The position numbers and the translations under genes were made by a program. DNA of 64,000 nucleotides from Thalassia testudinum. Taxonomy: Eukaryota; Streptophyta; Magnoliopsida; Alismatales; Hydrocharitaceae. Position 1 is the stretch's first letter. Each line of letters opens with the position of its first letter. Shown in pieces: positions 21,375 to 33,111 of this stretch. The stretch covers positions 43,710,001-43,774,000 of the forward strand of contig JAZHRO010000039.1 in assembly GCA_037157565.1 (NCBI GenBank). The letters run 5' to 3'. The notes beneath the pieces were generated by a model. That model had not been told where the DNA came from. It did no database searches and saw only the letters and a list, made by a program, of their open reading frames with translations.

Positions 21375-24021
21375 TGTTATGTGAAAATCATCGTTTTAAG
21401 AATACTCGTCGTAGTTTAGTCGACAAAATCGCTTTACAACATTTAAATTTATTAAACTCGAAATCAGGAAATGAGTCCGAGCTTGTTCGTAGGGAGCAAA
21501 TTGGCAATTTCAATCAACTAATCACAATATCAAGAAAGATATGCAAGAATAATGCTCAATGTTATCAAAATAATATTTCAATAAAATCAGAGAGTCAAAG
21601 TGCAAAAAGATGGGGTTAAAATGGTGGTTTGAACCACCAATTTAACCCTAATGTTAAGCTCTACAAGTAACTCAAATATATGAATAGTATATGCACTCGA
21701 TTATCCACAATGGATCCACAGTAACCTTAGAACCAGCACAAGGCCTCACCAGAACCAAATATATCCACAGTATTCCTCAATCAGACATTGAACCCTAAGG
21801 TTAGACGCTTGAAACTCTCGGGCCTTTAAAACAAGTATTGGGTCTCAAGCACAGCACAAAGCCGTCTAAGAAAAGCTAAGTATTGGGTGTGCTGCACGCA
21901 CCCTGAGGACACGAATCTTGAAGCAAAACCCTCCCCATCCTCACTATTTCTCTTATTTCTCATAATCGGATAATCAGGTATTCAGGCGGGTAATCAGATC
22001 CGGGTAGGATCCAGACCTGCATGGCATGTACCGTGGGTGAGGAGTGAATGACATGTGCATGGGGGACCTTACCCCCCGTGTTACTGAGGCGATAAGCCCA
22101 TCTCAGAATTTCCTTTTATGCATGGTGGAAGATGGGTCGCCGACGATGTGGCACTAAAGGTGGCTACCTTTTCCTTCGTTTCCTTGCGCGCTTACTAAAG
22201 GAAGAGGGTGTGATTTTTGCTGCTTTCTTCATCGTTTTCAACCGTTGTTGGAGCTTTCTCAACCAATTGGGGTGGCAGTTGAACTCCTAAGGTCAGATCG
22301 CATTTACTGGAGGTGGTATTGATTATGCTAACGGTCGGATTGCAGCGGGCGGGCGGAGATACAGAGCTCGTTGGTGAACACTTGTAATGCACAAGAATGA
22401 CCTTTCGACTCAATTACTAGGTTCAGGAGCTTCGCCTTGAAGCGAGGAAGATGACGGCGAAGTTGATTTAGTGAATGGTGGCGTGTGGTGGTCGGACAAT
22501 GTTTGAGTGATCGGCGAGAGCATGGGTTGTTTGGCTAGAGCTTTTGGTGGGTGGGAGAGCAAATAAGGAGAGGGCTTTTGGTCTGTGGTGGATGAGGAAG
22601 CTTTTGGTGGTCGTAGTAGGGCAAATGATGGTCGGCGGTGGAGTGGCGGCTTCACTAGGGGTGCTGCTGTTGCGGAAGAAGATGAAGTGGGAGAGTGGTG
22701 TACATGGGTCGATTTAAAGTGGGCAAGGCGTGGTTCTAACCTAAAGAAGGAGAGAGAGATTGGCCTAGTCAAAGGGATGAAATAGGGATAAACTTGCACT
22801 GGCATGCCTTGCTGATGCGAGGGAGACGAACTCCTCCGGTGGGGGTAGACGGCGCGACGAAAGGGGTTGGAAGCCCTGGCTTTGGCCCACTAGGTGCGAA
22901 CGAGAGTAAGGAAGAGTTTGGTACTCCTAATTTGATGGTTGGGGGGCCGTAGGAAGATGGGGAAGAGGGTCATTGGAGTCAAGGTTGGATGTGGCTGTAA
23001 GTGGAGGAGAAGACTTGATTTTGGCCTGAACCTGACTGGTTTGGATTTGGGGAGTGCGTGGACCTTATATAGATGAAGGACAGGGTCTAAATTGGCAAGA
23101 ATTGGCATGATTGACTCAAGATTTTGGAAGCTCTTCTTTTATAAAATTTTGAGCTTGCCTGAGCTCTTGTTGTCGAAGATGGATCTGAGAGGCGGTCCAA
23201 TAGGAAGAGGATCCTCTGGCGACCAATCACTCCAAATTTGGAGGGATTTGGTTGAGAAATCAGGGAGGAATCCTTGATTGATTTCGTGCAGCCATGGGTT
23301 GATTCCTTTCAGACCTTCAATGGAGGTAGGGGGCTCTTTGTGAAAGAGATGAGAAAATTAGGGATCCGATTGCAAGAAAATCGAAAGTTAGGGGTTTAAG
23401 TGAGAGAGATAGAGATCTTAAGGACTAAATTGCTAACTAGGTCAAGATGGACTCTAATTGAGCCTAAATTTTGGCCATAACCTAATTTTGACCCAAGGAA
23501 TCTAATGGTGAAGTTGGATTTTAGTTTTGATCATGTTTGACTGGTCAATTTGCACAGAAGCTCAAATTAGGGCAAAATCCCGTCTGAGACTCTGTCCAAG
23601 GTCAAAATGGGTTCAGATGGTCAAGCCAAGGGTACCAAACCTCTTAGAATATTTTTATATGAATTTTAAGAGTTTTAGATGAATTTTATCTTGACCAGAA
23701 CCTCTTCAATTTAAGTAGGTCTAAAATTAGGGTTTTGTGTTTTGATTTGATTTTTGAAATACGTGAAACTCTATTTCTGCCTGTGTGGACCCACTCTTTA
23801 GACTTTAATGCTCATTTGACCTTTAATTAACCCCCAACAAACCCCATGGTTACTCTATATTTGTGATGTGATGTTAAAACTGTAGAATTAACCATTTTTA
23901 ATGTTTTCTTCTCAAAATGGATTTGCGTGGAATTACTGTCCTCAGACAATTATTCAGGAGCATTTGTCTTTTGATTCTGAATAATTCAAGCTAGTTATGG
24001 CCAATGCTGGTGTTACCATCA
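21375..24021 (-). repeat. 3' LTR of NA-1
   Basis: On the minus strand it starts TGATGGTAACACC at 24021, next to a polypurine tract, and ends near 21375. The end is recognised by alignment of its U5-like part with 26704-26992. A TATATAAG on the minus strand at about 23064-23071 is a plausible TATA box. The conserved LTR box lies at about 22063-22099. Its distal half (23400-24021) matches the other Athila-type LTRs. Confidence 0.8.
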
Positions 24022-24645
24022 TACCCCCATGCCTAACTTTTGCTAGTCCCTAGCAAAATCTTATGGAAAGAACTAGATCTCTAGACCATTCTTTTGATGT
24101 TCAGATGCTTGATTTGTGCCTTTTTAGAAATTAGATTGGAATGCCAACAATAAACCTAGAGGTACTCAAGTACCACCCAAGATCCAGACCTGACCAACTT
24201 CAGTCTGGGTTTGCCGTGATGGTTTCTAAGGCCCGCAAAACCTATCCAGAGGTTTGTTGACCCCAGCAGTTAAAGCACCCGTGCGTAGGTGTATTATGTC
24301 CAGGTTTAGTTTTCCAGTGCATTTTGATAAGAGAGATAAGGAGGGATTTTTCATTTTGAGAGTTTTCCCTCTTTTCCTTTTATATTTCCCTATATCTAGC
24401 CTCAAATTGGCCCAAAACATGATCTATATTGGATTTCTCGTCCCCACCATCAATCGTCGAAGGGTCCCTGGCTTTCGATGCTTCGGAATAGCACCGCCCA
24501 TGGCAACCCCCAGAACTCCTGGCTTTCGACACTTCGAGATAGTGCCGCCCATGGCGTTCTGCAGCTAAATTTAGGCCTTAGGGATTGACATTTCGGGATA
24601 ATCCCGCCCATGGCACCTGAATCAGTGCAAGGTGCTTACATGCCC
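24022..24645 (-). other. NA-1 polypurine tract and 3' noncoding region, first part
   Basis: Begins with the tract GGCATGGGGGTA (minus strand, 24022-24033) and contains three units of the CCGCCCATGG motif (about 24465-24614). It is collinear with 2667-3200 of the Athila-like element until the solo LTR inserts at 24646. Confidence 0.8.
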
Positions 24646-26304
24646 TGATGTAGACACATTTAAGTATGTTAAAATGCCTATTCATGCATGTTCCTAGGCT
24701 TAGATTTGCATTTCATGCTATAAATATTGCATAGCATGCATCATCCTACATTTAGAGTAGTTGTGTATATTTTAGGTTAATTACGTCCTTTTTATAGCCA
24801 GGAGGGAAGGACATTTATTCAGGGCCTCGAATGGACGATCTGACTGTACGGATCTGATCAGGACGACGATCGGAGTCTAACGCCTCTGAAATCATCTAGA
24901 TCGGAATCCCGTAGAATCATATGAAGTTCGAGGAAAATCAACGGCTAGGGGGGCCATGCGACATCCATAAGGGCTTTGGATGAAAAATCTGATCATACGG
25001 ATGGATCTGGAGCGACGATCGTAGTCCAGCAATGTGGAAATCACCTCGATCCGAGCACCATGTCACCCTTTACAACAAAAAGAAGATGAATGGCCTAGAT
25101 GCACCATGTGGCGCCATGTAGGCCACTCAACACCGACTAGTAGCAACCACAGGCGTCCCCTCATCCTCGTTGATGTCGCACCACAACCGTTGAATCAAGA
25201 TCCAACGGTTGGGGTTCGTCTGCACCCTTAGCACCCATGCTCTCCTCAAGACTCAATCGCACCCTTGCTTCAACGGTAGCCTACTTGGCTTGTAAAGAAG
25301 TGGCACTGGTTTGATTCCTCCAAAGGCCTCCAATCTTCAATCAGGCGCACGTGGAGCAAAAGAGCACAAGCGCACGAGCGTGAGACACGCGTACACCAGC
25401 CCGCGCACCCGCAATGCAGCCGCGCATAGCAGCAGCCAATGCATGCCAGCACGTGCGCATGACATGGCCACGAGATGCACACGCTAGCAGCTATGAGCGG
25501 GCGTTGGTTGGAGTGGATCTGCAGCTATAGATGGGTGGATCTTTAGCGATGTTTACGGACGTTAGTAATTACCCACATGCGACCAAGCCCTTCATCCTCC
25601 ACTATAAATGGACCCATACCCCTCCATTCACCACCATCTCTTCCTTTCTTCTCCTCACCACCTCCAAGTCTCTAGAGAGAGCTTGTCCCAAGCCTGGGAA
25701 TATTTTATAGAGTAGAAATCAAACATTTTCTCGCCTCTCATCCTTATTCGTGGAGCATCCCGCGACCATCCTCTCACCTCCTTTCGGGAAGAAGATTCTT
25801 GCCGCGACGTCATCCTACCCCACCCTCTGTCCTTTGGCTCTGTCCTCGTTCGTCCCGCTCCTCACCAACCTCCTCCAGGTGACGTCAGAGCAAGTCATCC
25901 TCCAAGAGACTGTCGAGGGGGATTTCTTTCACCTATATCTATCTTTATTGCTTTCGTAGCATAGTTTTCTTGCTTTTCTAGTTGTAATAAACATTTGATT
26001 ATACGTGATTATTTCTTTCGCTGTCTCTATCTCTCTCTTTTTATTTTGCAAGTAGATTAGCTAGAATTCATCGACTTGATCTCTTGCCCTATTAAAATAC
26101 CAAAAAAATAACAAAAGATAAAAATGACAAAAATAAATAAAAAGCGAAACACGGATTTTTCAAAACCAAACTTTGCCTCCTTGTGTTTGACCTGTGACTC
26201 ACTTTTCGAGTTTCCGTTAAAAATTATATTTGATAACGTGTTTTGCGAACTATGACGACGGGTTCTTGAAACCCAGATTTTTCTTCACTAAAAGCCGTTC
26301 ATCA
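24646..26304 (+). mobile_element. Solo LTR, 1659 bp, duplication TGCCC
   Basis: TGATGTAGACAC starts it and TTCATCA ends it. TGCCC lies on both sides (24641-24645 and 26305-26309), and removing one copy plus the insert restores the sequence seen at about 3200 in the Athila-like element. A TATA-like TATAAAT at 25603-25609 and AATAAA near 25987 suggest plus orientation. No internal coding domain is present. The LTR family is not otherwise represented in the window. Confidence 0.85.
25603..25609 (+). promoter_or_regulatory. TATA box of solo LTR
   Basis: TATAAAT within CACTATAAATGGACCC, about 960 bp into the LTR and upstream of an AATAAA. Confidence 0.45.
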
Positions 26305-26530
26305 TGCCCCTAGTAGGATACTTAGATATCCTAGGAGACAAGCACCAAGGAGACGATATGTTAATACGTATCTTTGAGGGGAATTTCCCACCCCTCAACG
26401 TCGGGAACTCGTCTACTCAACTTGTGTTTTTGAGCCGCTTCTGAGCTAGATCTTCAAGATAGCTTTTTAGAATAACACTCTTTTGGCATGGTTTTTTTAT
26501 TATGCGTACTGAACCGGGCTAGTGTGTGAT
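26305..26530 (-). other. NA-1 3' noncoding region, second part
   Basis: Contains the TAGGATAC ... GGGGAATTTCCCACC block matching 3200-3310 of the Athila-like element. It ends at GTGAT (26526-26530), the left copy of the NA-2 target duplication. Confidence 0.75.
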
Positions 26531-26992
26531 TGATGGGAACACCATCATGAGCCATAACTAGCTCAATTTGATCTAATTGATGGGAACCCCTATAAAAGGA
26601 CCCTCAGACCTTGCCGAGTTCCCTAGACTCAATTTTGGCCAGAAACTCCCCAATTTCCTCTTTCCTCTTCTGGTCGAATAGTTCCCCAGCAACGGCACCA
26701 AAATGTTGACTAGCGAAATTGATGTTATAAAAGCTGCATTGTAGTATAGGTCGAAATCGCTTGAAAACAAATAAAATTTATACTCGAATGAAAGTCCGAG
26801 GTCGAATACAGGGAGAAAATAGGAATTCAATCTATAATCTCAATAAATAATGTAAATGAGCACAAGATTCAAGCCAAATAATACCAAGAAATGATAATCA
26901 ATGTAAAGCATGAGTTTAACAATAATTATGCATGACAAAAAGAATCTAAAAGCAAAAACAATGGTGATTTAGATCACCAATTATTCAGTTTA
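26531..26992. other. Rearranged 5' end of NA-2
   Basis: 26531-26577 matches the first about 46 bp of the 3' LTR. 26578-26680 matches about 31325-31425, so roughly 0.9 kb of LTR is missing between them. 26683-26700 is a primer-binding site in reverse orientation (TGGTGCCGTTGCTGGGGA on the minus strand), followed at 26704-26992 by the LTR tail, also reversed (match to about 32820-33111). The leader and N-terminal part of the acidic frame are missing. Confidence 0.7.
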
Positions 26993-27030
26993 GCAGAACA
27001 CAGTGAATTGGTGAAATTACACAATAATGA

Positions 27031-28719
27031 TTGTCTGCAATGTTGGTCAAACCCTTCACTTTCAGAAAAATTCCAGGATTTTTAGAAGAACAGGGAGAAT
27101 TGATGAATAAGTTATATAAGACAATCGATCAAAAATACCCGTTAGAAACCAACAAAATATCTTGGAATGAGACTAGTGATCAACACAATTTTCCAAATCC
27201 CGGATTCAATGATGATAATTGTGGATCCCCAACCGAAAGGAATTCCACTTCAAATTTCATAGCAATTGACATTCCTGATCTTGATGAGGGTGGGGAGGAT
27301 CCAATTGCAGGTGATTACGATTTTGAGCTAGCCATAGAAAATCAAGAACCTGGTTCACCAAGCTTAGATTTCCCAGACACCTGTGATATTAAGATTGAAT
27401 CAGAACCTCTCGAGGGTATAAATTTCACCCCTTATTCTGATAAGGTGACTCTCAAGAGCAATTCTGACATCCCTGTAGAGCCCAACCTAGATTCTAGTGA
27501 TCCAACCCACACCCTTAACCTAGAATTTGAATCTGAGCCTTATTGGGATGATTGTGAGGCCCCGTGCGGTACGAATTAGATTTCAAATCTAGATTATGAT
27601 ATAGGGCTCGTATTTGATGAGTACACTTCTTCAGACTCCTCAGAGATATAGATTGATTTTTCGAAAGTCACGCCGATCTACGATACAGAAACTAAGGAGT
27701 TAGAAGAGTTGGGTTTTGATTGGGTCTTCCCTACAGGCCAAGAACCTGAGCCTAAACCTAATAGGGACACCTTTTTGAGCCCAGAATCTGAAACTAGGTT
27801 AGATCCAAGTCAGGTTGCTGATTGTCCACATCTTGATTTACTTTGTGGTGGAACCTTTGATCCCGAATTAGATTCAGAATTTGATTCTCGCAAGTTCTCT
27901 GATGATTTTGAATCTTACTCTGATTTCGGAGAACCATTGTTTCCTGACGACTATGAGCCAATCTACGACCTCAGCTTACATGATCCATTCTTTGACTCTG
28001 ACTCTGAGGTCCCTGATCCTGAGATCATTGATTCAAAATCAGGTTCCATTGAGATGGAATCATTTCTTTTTGATCTTCAAGAATCAGAAATAGAAATTGC
28101 CAAGAGTGTCTACAACCCAGAGTTCGAATCTTTTCTTGACTCAGATTTCCTTGATCCTATAAACACTCTTTAGGCATTTACTTTTGATTTTTATGGCTAT
28201 TATGAGGACTCTCTAGATGAACCCACCTTTGAATCCTTCCTAGAGGAGCCCTCACACATAATTATTCTTGATGCCACCTCTTCTACACATACAGGGTCAT
28301 CCAAAACCCGTTTCCAACCCCGACCTGCAATTGGACTCAATTTCTACTCTGATTCTCCTCTCAATGAGCTGGTTGCGCATGATTCTCCTCCACATTTTTA
28401 TCGGGCTTCGGACATCGATCATACTACAAATCACACCCCATCCTTCTCTGATCACTCCTGTAGGGTTCCTACATCCTCCACTGATTCTTTTTCATTTGAG
28501 GAGCCCTACTCTGATCAAGCTGATTCGACTCAGCCAAACCCTAGCTATACACTTCCACATCCTTTTGAGCTCCACAGCATCTGGTGGGTACCGTATCTCT
28601 TGATCCACATTCATCAACCCGCCATATTAATTTGGTTTAGGTTGCATCATCAGCCTACTAATCTGAATAAGCACCTGGTTGGACCAACCAGGCTTTTGAT
28701 CAAGGTGCTGGTTCTATAA
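27031..28719 (+). pseudogene. Acidic reading frame of NA-2, unknown function
   Basis: One frame of 563 codons runs from about 27031 to TAA at 28717-28719, interrupted only by TAG at 27577, 27649 and 28171 and by no frameshift. The translation is rich in Asp, Glu, Ser, Pro and Phe, with motifs such as SDIPVEPNLDSSDP, FSDDFESYSDFGEPLFPDDY and HDPFFDSDSEVPDPE. I see no protease, reverse transcriptase, integrase, zinc knuckle or membrane segment. It looks largely disordered. A diverged copy on the minus strand in NA-1 (33930-34424 and 36448-37668) supports its being a real former gene and shows that about 150 N-terminal codons are lost here. It takes the place of gag-pol. I do not recognise the family. 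Confidence 0.7.
28674..28692. other. Palindrome CCTGGTTGG-A-CCAACCAGG at the end of the acidic frame
   Basis: A 9-bp perfect inverted repeat, with outer arms AGCACC and AAGGTGCT nearby. It is conserved in NA-1 at 33951-33969, where the outer arms are longer. It is absent from the Athila-like element. Confidence 0.65.
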
Positions 28720-30376
28720 AACTCATATGATTTGACCACTCCTCCATGACCATTTCTGCTTGGCTGAAGGTATTGAATTTAGCACTTAACGAGAGGCAAC
28801 TTGTCATTCCAAAAAACCTGAGATCCTTCTGATTATCCTTTTGCACTTCACGTCTATTGTACTCTGAGTTCAATTTTAGAACAGTTGACTCCACCTCTGG
28901 CACTCGTATCAGAGCTTGAAATCGTCCGCAACAGTCATTCCCGACTCGTTCGCCCACCCGATAATCCTATTCTAACTCTTGAATCGTAACTGTTTCATAC
29001 CCTCCATTTACAATGAGGATATTGTAAAATTTAGGCATGGGGGGTGTTAAAGTGCAAATATAAAAAAATTCACAGTTTGGAAGGATTCTCACAAAAAAAA
29101 ATACATATTCCAAAAACCAAAAAAATAAAAAAATTGAAAAAATAACAAAAGAAAATGGAGAAGGGAGGAAATTTTGAATGAATTAATTGCATATCATTCT
29201 TAAGGAGGAAGAGAGGAGGTGATTTTGAAACATCAAAAAGGAGCAACAATTTGAACAAAAAGTGATAGTTATTAGTAAAAGATTAAGGAATTTATTTGAG
29301 TTTTAGATTAAATCAAAAGAAAGAAGTAAAAGTTAAAAAGTGCTAAGAGTAATATGAACGCTGATCTTAGGCCTCTTGGGCTATGTTTTAAGCTTAAAAA
29401 TTCACATATCCATTAAGATCTAGATAGTCCTCAAGAGGTTGAGGAAAATGCGAAGCTTAAGTATTAGGTTTAAGGCTTAGGGATTATTCGATCTCGTTAA
29501 CTGACCTCTCGTTTGTGGGACTCGGTAACCTAAGCACCCTAATCCACACATAGTCTGCTTCAGTGCGCTTAATTATCAAAATCAAACAATTACGTTAAAT
29601 CTGTTCTGGAAAAGCCACCTAGATTAGGAGCAGCTAATCAACACAAGTTGATTTGGATGAGTTCCCGGTGCGGAGAGGCGAGAAATACCCCTCGAAGATG
29701 TGCAATAATATACCGTCTCCTCGGTGCCTGTCTCCTAGGATATCCAAATATTCTACTAGGGTCATGTAAGCACCTTGTGCTGATTCAGGTGCCATGGGCC
29801 GGATTATCCTGAAATGTCGATTGCCAGGGCCTGAATTTAGCTACAGAATGCCATGGGTGGACTATCTCGAAGTATCGAAAGCCAGGATTCTGGGGGTTGC
29901 CATGGACGGTGCTATCGCGAAGCATCGAAGGCCAGGGACACTGTGAGGATTGATGGTGGGAGCTAGGAATCTGATACAGACTGTATTGTAAAGCCAATCC
30001 GAAGCTAGAAATAAAGAAGAAAACAAGAGAGAAAACTCTCCAAAAAATGCAAAAATTCCTTTGTCTCTCTCTTACAAAAATGCACTGCAAATTGAACCTG
30101 GGCTAAAAATGTTACAAGCACGGGTGCTTTAATCGCAGAGTTCGACGAACCTTAGGTTAGTTCCTGTGGGCCTTAGAAACCTTCGTGGAGGACTGAGGCT
30201 AGAGCTGGTCAGGTTCGGATCCTGGTTGGTACTTGAGTACCTCTAGGCCTAATATTGGCATTCTGACCTAATCTACAAAAGAAAGCACAGATCAGAGATT
30301 TGAACATGTGATATAGAATTTGAGTTAATTTCATGAGATTTTGCTAAGGGACTAGCAAAAGTTAGGCTTGGGGGTA
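28720..30376 (+). other. NA-2 3' noncoding region and polypurine tract
   Basis: The reverse complement of this stretch matches 2667-4100 of the Athila-like element. It includes a second polypurine-like tract (about 29021-29040), the block ending in GGTTACC... (about 29380-29540), three CCGCCCATGG-type units (about 29792-29936) and the LTR-adjacent tract AGGCTTGGGGGTA at 30364-30376. No coding frame is credible here. Confidence 0.75.
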
Positions 30377-33111
30377 TGATGAGAACACCATCATGAGCCA
30401 TAACTAGCTCAATTTGATCTAATGAAGTCATTAAATGCTCCTACATAACCATCGGAAGGTCATAATTCATTGCAAATCCATTCTGAGGGAAATACAAGAA
30501 ACTAGGGTTAAAATTGCAATTTTACCATTATATTATGAATGCAAAATAACCGTGGGTTTCTCCAAGGGTTAATCAAAGGTCAAATGGTCTTACAAGTCTT
30601 AACAAGTAGGTTAATACAGACAGAAAAGGATTTTCGCGTGTTTTTAGAATTAAATGACTTCCGAAATCCTAAAAATAGACCTGCTTAATTAACTGAGGTT
30701 TTGGTTAGGATAAAATTCACCTAAACCCTCTAAAATTCAAAGAAAAATATTCTCTAGGGTTTGGTACCTTCAATTTGACCATCAGAACCTATCTTAACCC
30801 AAAATAGAGTCTCAGACAGATATTTACCCTAATTTAGGTTTTTGCATAAATTACCCAATCAAACTAGGTTGAAACAAAACTCCAACTTAACCATTGGATT
30901 TCTTAGGCCCAAATTAGGTTTGTACCAAAATTTGGGCCAAATTTGAGATCATCTTAACCATGGTTGCATTTTGGTCCAGTTAAACTCTTTCTATCTCATT
31001 CAGAACCTTAGCATTTTGAATTCCTTGCAAATAGCCCCCAGATTTATCATCTTCTTCACAAAAAGGTCCTTGCAGCCATGAAATCCTAATCCTACAACTC
31101 CGGCGACCTTTGATTGGAGAGAACTCCTCTAATCAATCAATCCCTTCCAAAATTGGAAGGGATATTCCATGAGGAGTCCTCTTTCCATTGCACCCGTCCA
31201 TGAGCCCCAAAGCCTTCCCAATCTCTCATGTGAATGCATGAGAGATTCGAGTATCATAGAGTTTCCAAACTCCGACGAACTTTCCTAGCTTGGAAGCTTG
31301 GCTTCTAAGCTCAAGTCGACCTCTAAACCCCTATAAAAGGACCCCCAGACCTCGCCGAGTTCCCTAGACTCGATTTTGGCCGGAAACTCCCCAATTTCCT
31401 CTTTCCTCATCCAGCCGAATAGCTCCTCGAGCTCCGGTGACTCCCTCCGACTCCTCTCATCTTCTGACCACAATACCAGTGGCAGATTCATCTTCCTCAC
31501 CTTCCTTTGCGTTGCGCCATACCAGAGGGCATCCTCAATTCTTCGTCGTTGTCGCTGTCCCCCTCAACCAGAGCATCTTCTTCCCTGGCGCTAGCCTACC
31601 AACACTGGTGCTGTTCTCCCCCTTTCATCTGATTAGATTAGGTTAGATTAGTTAGTTTAGATTCTTAGGTTAATTTTATACCCAAAAACCCCAAAAACAA
31701 CCCCTCGACACTGTGACTCACCTCCATCTTCCCCGTCTTCGATTGCTCTCCGGCGAGGTGTATACGCCACTACACCCCTCCATCTGCCTCGCCGAACACC
31801 TCATAACCTTCTCCTTATCCTCCCGTACAAAAGCCCTAACCTATCGCACTCCATTGTCCACCCAATCACGCCACTGAACAAACCCATCACCGGCTTCCTT
31901 CCCCGACTCCAACCAGCCACCACACACGACCTCCCACCACACAACCGCCACCAATGCACTCCGTGCCCTATGGCGAAGCTCCTAAACCTACTTAATAGGA
32001 TTGAGAGGTCGTATTTTGATTTTCAGGTGTTCGCTCCTCCGCCACCATTGTCGTAGCTTCGAGCGAAGCTTGAAGCCTTCTTTAGCCATTGCACGTCCTA
32101 GGTGCTACACTCAGGTTGTGCGGAGAGGCTCCAAGAAGATCCCCAGGACTTCAATTGACACCAACATCCATTGCTGCTGTTGCAATTCAGTGTAGGAAGC
32201 CCACCGTAGCTGCACGTAGAAGGAAGCAGGGACTTTAGTCCCACATAGGGAGCTGACAGTCGCGTGAAACCGCATATATTATTTTTTTCATACAGGCTTA
32301 TCGCCTCAACTGACACAGGGGGTGAGGTCCTTGCATGCCCCTTCACTTGCGCCTCTCCCGTGACCCATCTCCCGCGGGCCTGGCGCAGACCGAACTCGCC
32401 TAAGATCTGTTCACACCTCGGTTGCAATATCATGTCGCAGCCCTGGTCTTGGGTATGCTTAGACGCGAATCCGATTACCCGAGGCTCTGGAAGAGCGGAT
32501 CCTAGAGAAAGAAAGAGAGAGAGCACGCGGAGGCAGGGGAGGGTTTTGCTTTTTGTGACACTTAGCTGTTTGAAGAAGAGGAGGAAAGGAAGAAGGCCTT
32601 GACAGAAAGAGAGAAAGAAGAGAAGAGGAAGAAGAAGAATAGTGCTTCCCTAGCACTATAGCATTTATTGGTTAAGTCGTCTGATTAAATGCGCTTCCGT
32701 CTGGTAGAGGTTTTATTTGGTTGATTTTGTTGATATCTTTGAGTACCTAAGTTTAATGGTTGATGGCACTGTTGCATTATTTGAACTCAATGCATATATG
32801 CTTAAATTGAATAATTAGTGATCTAAATCATCATTATTTTTGCTTTGAGATTCTTTTTGCCATGCATAACTATTGTTAAACTCATGCTTTACATGATTAT
32901 CATTTCTGAGTAATTATTATTCATTTTTTGGTATTATTTGGCTTGAATCTTGTGCTCATTTACATTATTTATTGAGATTAATGATTGAATTCCTATTTGC
33001 TCTCAGCGAACGACCTCAGACTTCCATTCGAGTATAAATTCTATTTGTTTTGAAGTGATTTCGACCTATGCTACGACACAACTTTTATAACATTGATTTT
33101 GCCTGTTAATA
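30377..33111 (+). repeat. 3' LTR of NA-2 (2735 bp)
   Basis: Starts TGATGAGAACACC after the polypurine tract and ends GTTAATA, where CA has probably decayed to TA. TATA box at 31332-31338. The hairpin GGGACT-TT-AGTCCC lies at 32229-32242 and the conserved LTR box at 32295-32330, followed by a GA-rich tract at about 32505-32640. Confidence 0.88.
31332..31338 (+). promoter_or_regulatory. TATA box of NA-2 3' LTR
   Basis: TATAAAA within CCCCTATAAAAGGACCC. The same context is present at 26589-26600 in the damaged 5' LTR. Confidence 0.65.

Larger units (their letters stand above)
26531..33111 (+). mobile_element. NA-2: second acidic-frame element nested in NA-1
   Basis: Flanked by GTGAT (26526-26530 and 33112-33116). 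Removing it restores collinearity of NA-1 with about 3410-3440 of the Athila-like element. Plus-strand order: rearranged 5' end (26531-26992), acidic frame (27031-28719), 3' noncoding region (28720-30363), polypurine tract (30364-30376) and 3' LTR (30377-33111). It belongs to the same family as its host NA-1 but lies in the opposite orientation. No gag or pol domain is present. Confidence 0.82.
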
